Source of the DNA: Phoronis ovalis
Lineage: Eukaryota; Phoronida; Phoronidae
Reading direction: 5' to 3'
Assembly (NCBI GenBank): GCA_028565635.1
Contig: JAOXYB010062390.1
Location: 1 to 10,559 of the forward strand
DNA: 10,559 nt
Under the pieces are notes generated by a model. It was given only the letters and a program-made list of their open reading frames with translations, had not been told where the DNA came from and did not search any database. The position numbers were made by a program, and so were the translations under genes. Below are positions 7,920 to 10,559 of this stretch, piece by piece (position 1 is the stretch's first letter; every line of letters starts with the position of its first letter).

Positions 7920-8947
7920 TTCCCAGAAGTAATGCAGTGTTTTAAAACTAAGTTAGCAATATATTGTCGTTTTCTTTAATATTAAAAATCCCATGCAAGC
8001 AACAAATAAATGTATTGTGTAACCTCTGGATACCATGTAATGAACATAAAATGTTATGCCGACAAAGCTCGTGAGAATTTTAAGGATCATTACTCCCGTT
8101 TTATATGTCTCACAGGTGACCGACCACGACGGGAGAAAATAATTAAATTTCTGTGTAAATATAAGTTCTACGTTGTACCTGAAGTCAATGTCGTCTTGTG
8201 AAAATTATAGACCTACACATTTTTATCCTGTATTGGAACATCTCTACATAAAGTGTAGCTTACAAGAATATTTTTAATATATTTGAAGCTAAAATAACAT
8301 AAAAATGTGAAACTACATTTGAACGTGCTCCTTATTTAATTGTACATTATTTGCATGTCATGTTTTACATAAAAATACTGTATGGTTGGATTATTTCGCA
8401 GAGATTTCTGAATGTCTAACAGGTGGTATTTAATCCCTTTTGAAACAATACCTGATGAAAAAATAGACAGTTTAACAATCGCAAAATCAAGATTACATCA
8501 AACAAAACATTACAAAAAAGTGAAAAGATTTTTACTAAATTTAACAAGTTTATGTTTCAAATAAAATAAGTTGTACTGAATTGTACTCGCAAACTTAAGT
8601 TAATGTGATATAATTTGAACCATGTGAAAGCTGGTCCAGATGTTCATTCAAACGTTGCCTAAAAGGCCTATTTCTCATATACTGGAATCTAATTCAGGGG
8701 AGATACGTTAAATGGTTCACTACTTTATTCAGGAGCTTCTGCGGCTGTTTTTTCTTATACGGGCTACAATATGTGATTTAGTGAACTTCAGTTATAAATG
8801 ATTGATTAGAACACAATGTTTTGGACATTAATAGCCAAAGATTTTGGGACCCTAACTTTCTACGAATTTCTATCTTTTAAATATCAAGTGGAAATTGAAT
8901 ATATAAAACAATCTTTAGATATATGCTTATTTTCTGTGATGGTACAG
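7920..8947. other. Intergenic or intronic DNA between divergent coding pieces, no gene seen
   Basis: This lies between the first coding exon of the minus-strand gene and the plus-strand exon-like segment at 8948. It must contain the 5' untranslated region and promoter of the minus-strand gene, but no TATA box at a clear distance was found. A plus-strand frame at 8010-8201 has no recognisable domain. Confidence 0.5.
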
Positions 8948-9106
8948 TGGATGGTATCTGTGAAGATTTGCCACTAGGAGACATTATCATTGCTTGGAAT
9001 GTTGGTTCATGTCCTAATTATGACTCGGAAAGGTTAGGAACAACTTCCACTGGATGGAGAGATCAGAATCGTCTGATCGTCGAAGAAGTCGACGTTAGAA
9101 AAACAG
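8948..9106 (+). CDS. Exon-like segment coding for an unrecognised two-Cys module
   Basis: A 159-bp segment between a candidate acceptor (CTTATTTTCTGTGATGGTACAG) and a donor (AAAACAG|GTATTA), phase 1 at both ends, as is usual for extracellular module exons. The peptide starts D-G-I-C-E-D-L-P-L-G-D-I-I-I-A-W and continues N-V-G-S-C-P-N-Y, then T-G-W-R-D-Q-N-R-L-I-V-E-E-V-D-V. Its composition is protein-like (Trp, Cys and alternating hydrophobics) and unlike the Lys/Phe/Asn-rich noise reading frames nearby. I do not recognise the family. No partner exons of certain standing were found on this strand, though the segment at 9863-10035 is phase-compatible. A pseudo-exon is possible. Confidence 0.5.
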
Positions 9107-9240
9107 GTATTAAAGACTGTTATATGATAAGTAAGATCATTGTGTTTAATTTATTAATATAAAGTATATCCAAAGTCACGTGTCACCACGAAAATCGTAT
9201 GACATTAGTAACGTCTTAGTGGGAAAATGATAAAAGTTTA

Positions 9241-9518
9241 AGCGTGAGTGACATAATACCTAACAGGTTTCAAAATTTCAATTTCAGGAAAGTTATTGTT
9301 TCAAAATTCATTCATGTAATTCTCCTTTGCCGAAATGGATGAGTGTAACTGAATCATGCACACCGCTCATCCAAATATGAACATTATAATTATCTCTTAT
9401 GCATTGATTACCCGCTGGGACCACAGTCGGCTATAGGGAACTTATAACGGAGATATGCAAAACGACACTTTCAAAAATTCTGAAACTTGATATCCTGTTA
9501 GGTATTAACATTCACGCT
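9241..9518. mobile_element. Small inverted-repeat element, possible MITE
   Basis: AGCGTGA (9241-9247) followed by TAATACCTAACAGG (9254-9267) is mirrored by CCTGTTAGGTATTA (9494-9507) followed by TCACGCT (9512-9518), with short spacers in each arm. The interior (about 226 bp) has no open frame. Weaker similarity continues inward (TTTCAG-type words) and outward for about 20 bases. No target-site duplication could be fixed, and the family is not recognised. Confidence 0.55.
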
Positions 9519-9861
9519 GATGAAAACTATTTTAAGTCTTTCGCAAAATTAAACCTTTTTAAAACTAGCATGTGCTGTAACACGGGAGCGTTATTTCAAA
9601 TTGCGCTGTTTAATAGATCTGATGTTCATTTATTATCAAAATAAACGTTAATCTGACATCTTCTCGCCATTAAAAGCGAATACTTGATTGTTTCCGGATC
9701 CTTCACTTTATTTTAAGCAAAATATTTTATTTAGCTTTAGAATTATTGTACAGTATAACATAAAAAACGGACTTTGAAGAACGTTTTTTTTATCTGTTCA
9801 ATTTAATGACGATACCTTTTGCTGATTAAATACTGCAAACTAAAGACGCTACATATACTCA
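9519..9861. other. Non-coding stretch, nothing seen
   Basis: AT-rich sequence with no open frame, repeat or clear splice pair that I can support. Confidence 0.5.
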
Positions 9862-9862
9862 G

Positions 9863-10035
9863 TGTACAAAGATTCTGTAGCATGTATCGCATTACAACTT
9901 GTAATGATTTTTGCACTCTTGCTTTGTGTAGCCGAAGATCATCTTTCTTCTTGTCCTACTTGCTCAAATTTAAACCTCAAACATGACGTATCTGCGTGGA
10001 CAGATACTGCAAATTCAGGCCTGACAAATGTTCAT
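9863..10035 (+). CDS. Exon with a hydrophobic segment: signal peptide or membrane helix
   Basis: The open frame runs from a TAA at 9841 to a perfect donor (GTTCAT|GTAAGT, phase 0). It encodes a strongly hydrophobic run (V-A-C-I-A-L-Q-L-V-M-I-F-A-L-L-L-C-V-A) followed by E-D-H-L-S-S-C-P-T-C-S-N-L and a polar stretch ending T-N-V-H. There are two readings. If translation starts at the ATG at 9904, this is a first exon of 44 codons with a short signal peptide. If the exon starts after ATATACTCAG at 9862 (phase 1), the hydrophobic run is an internal membrane helix, and the segment is phase-compatible with the exon ending at 9106. The strong donor supports a real exon; which start is used cannot be decided here. 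Confidence 0.45.
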
Positions 10036-10220
10036 GTAAGTTTAAAGTTAAACATTTTCTAAACAATTTTGTTTTATCGTTTTAGTCGTAAACCCCATTA
10101 AGAATAACTTTTGAAACTGTTGTATTGAAATGTTTCCTTCTGCTTCAGTGTCAGAAACATATAAAGCCTCATCGTGATAAAGCAAGGAAGCGCTGTATAT
10201 GATATACGCTACATCTCGAC

Positions 10221-10254
10221 TATAAAAGGCAGGTTCATAGGTCAATTATCAGCC
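10221..10254 (+). promoter_or_regulatory. Candidate TATA box and initiator
   Basis: TATAAAAGGC at 10221-10230 is a near-perfect TATA box, and TCAGCC at 10249-10254 places an initiator-like A 30 bases downstream. This is the right geometry for RNA polymerase II initiation. It would drive the coiled-coil frame at 10439 with a leader of about 190 bases. In an AT-rich genome chance TATA matches are common, so this is suggestive only. Confidence 0.35.
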
Positions 10255-10438
10255 AGAAAACAATCACATGTCGTAAAGTCTGTAAACGACACCCATTAAT
10301 ATTGTTGCATTTTCCCACATTTTCGATTTAGACATTTAGTGATCATTTTAGCCGGGAATTTTATTCAAACATCTGAATATATATTTTGTTAAATTTGGAA
10401 AAAATCAACGCTATATCACTCATTCATTTATTGATGAT

Positions 10439-10559
10439 ATGCAACAAAAGACTACATCCATCTCTGAAACCCTAGATAAAACCACAGCTGAGTTGATAGA
10501 TTTGAAAAGTATGTTTAACACTCTAAAGTCTCACTGCGAGAAGCTTGAAAACCATTCAC
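10439..10559 (+). CDS. 5' part of a coiled-coil protein, runs off the window
   Basis: The frame is open from about 10335 and through the right edge, with an ATG at 10439. The visible 40 residues are polar and helical (for example T-S-I-S-E-T-L-D-K, then A-E-L-I-D-L-K-S-M-F, then L-K-S-H-C-E-K-L-E-N). Hydrophobic residues at roughly heptad spacing indicate a coiled coil. Two explanations fit. One is the N-terminal coiled coil of a secreted or oligomeric host protein, since an AG at 10336 would let it join the exon ending at 10035 in phase 0. The other is ORF1 of a non-LTR retroelement, which often begins with such a coiled coil; a TATA-type promoter 218 bp upstream would suit an independent transcription start. 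I cannot choose without the sequence beyond the edge. Confidence 0.45.
   Translation, partial: MQQKTTSISETLDKTTAELIDLKSMFNTLKSHCEKLENHS

Noticed and set aside
7724-7945. Plus-strand open frame opposite exon 1
   Set aside because: It overlaps the first coding exon antisense and has no recognisable features.
8010-8201. Plus-strand open frame of 63 codons
   Set aside because: No domain, no upstream signal and no clear splice sites; consistent with chance.
9289-9372. Possible next exon after 9106, following a TTTCAG acceptor
   Set aside because: In the required phase 1 it hits a stop after about ten residues, and the acceptor lies inside the inverted-repeat element; the longer Cys-containing reading is in the wrong phase.
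10048-10245. Minus-strand open frame of 65 codons near the right edge
   Set aside because: It overlaps the plus-strand intron and TATA region, with no domain and no supporting splice signals.
1-10559. CRISPR array, bacterial operon, tRNA or rRNA genes
   Set aside because: No short regular repeats with spacers, no ribosome binding sites or tightly packed frames, and no cloverleaf or rRNA sequence recognised; the window is clearly animal-type split-gene DNA.

Overview
The window looks like AT-rich nuclear DNA of an invertebrate animal. Short coding exons are separated by introns with GT..AG boundaries. They encode extracellular modules (SEA, calcium-binding EGF), and there is no operon structure or ribosome binding site. 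Intron sizes (about 170-1200 bp), base composition and scattered small repeats fit a mollusc, possibly a bivalve. That placement is an inference from style, not from a marker gene.

Minus strand, 7919 down to 2355: one multi-exon gene. I assembled ten coding exons by hand from splice sites and reading-frame phases: 7845-7919, 7402-7600, 6276-6350, 4962-5071, 4697-4764, 4299-4524, 3850-3998, 3397-3677, 3051-3173 and 2355-2477. They total 1429 nt, all junction phases agree, and they give 476 codons that stay open. The product is predicted to be a type II single-pass membrane protein: a basic cytoplasmic N-terminus (1-70), a transmembrane helix (71-91), a short stalk, a SEA domain (about 118-206), a region of about 190 residues that I do not recognise, a Thr-rich linker and two tandem calcium-binding EGF domains. 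The frame stays open at the second EGF donor, so the gene continues leftwards. A phase-compatible candidate last exon lies at 883-1208.

Plus strand, right side: three less certain pieces. An exon-like segment at 8948-9106 encodes 52 full codons of an unrecognised module with two cysteines. A segment at 9863-10035 encodes a strongly hydrophobic stretch (signal peptide or membrane helix) followed by a Cys-containing region and a perfect GTAAGT donor. A TATA-type promoter candidate at 10221 precedes an open frame from 10439 to the window edge that encodes a coiled coil. This last piece could be a host gene or the first ORF of a non-LTR retroelement.

Repeats: diverged tandem units of about 130-150 bp at the left edge; a roughly 420-bp foldback (MITE-like) element in the second intron at 6868-7290; a smaller inverted-repeat element at 9241-9518; and a few microsatellites. 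The remaining introns and intergenic stretches hold nothing I can support.
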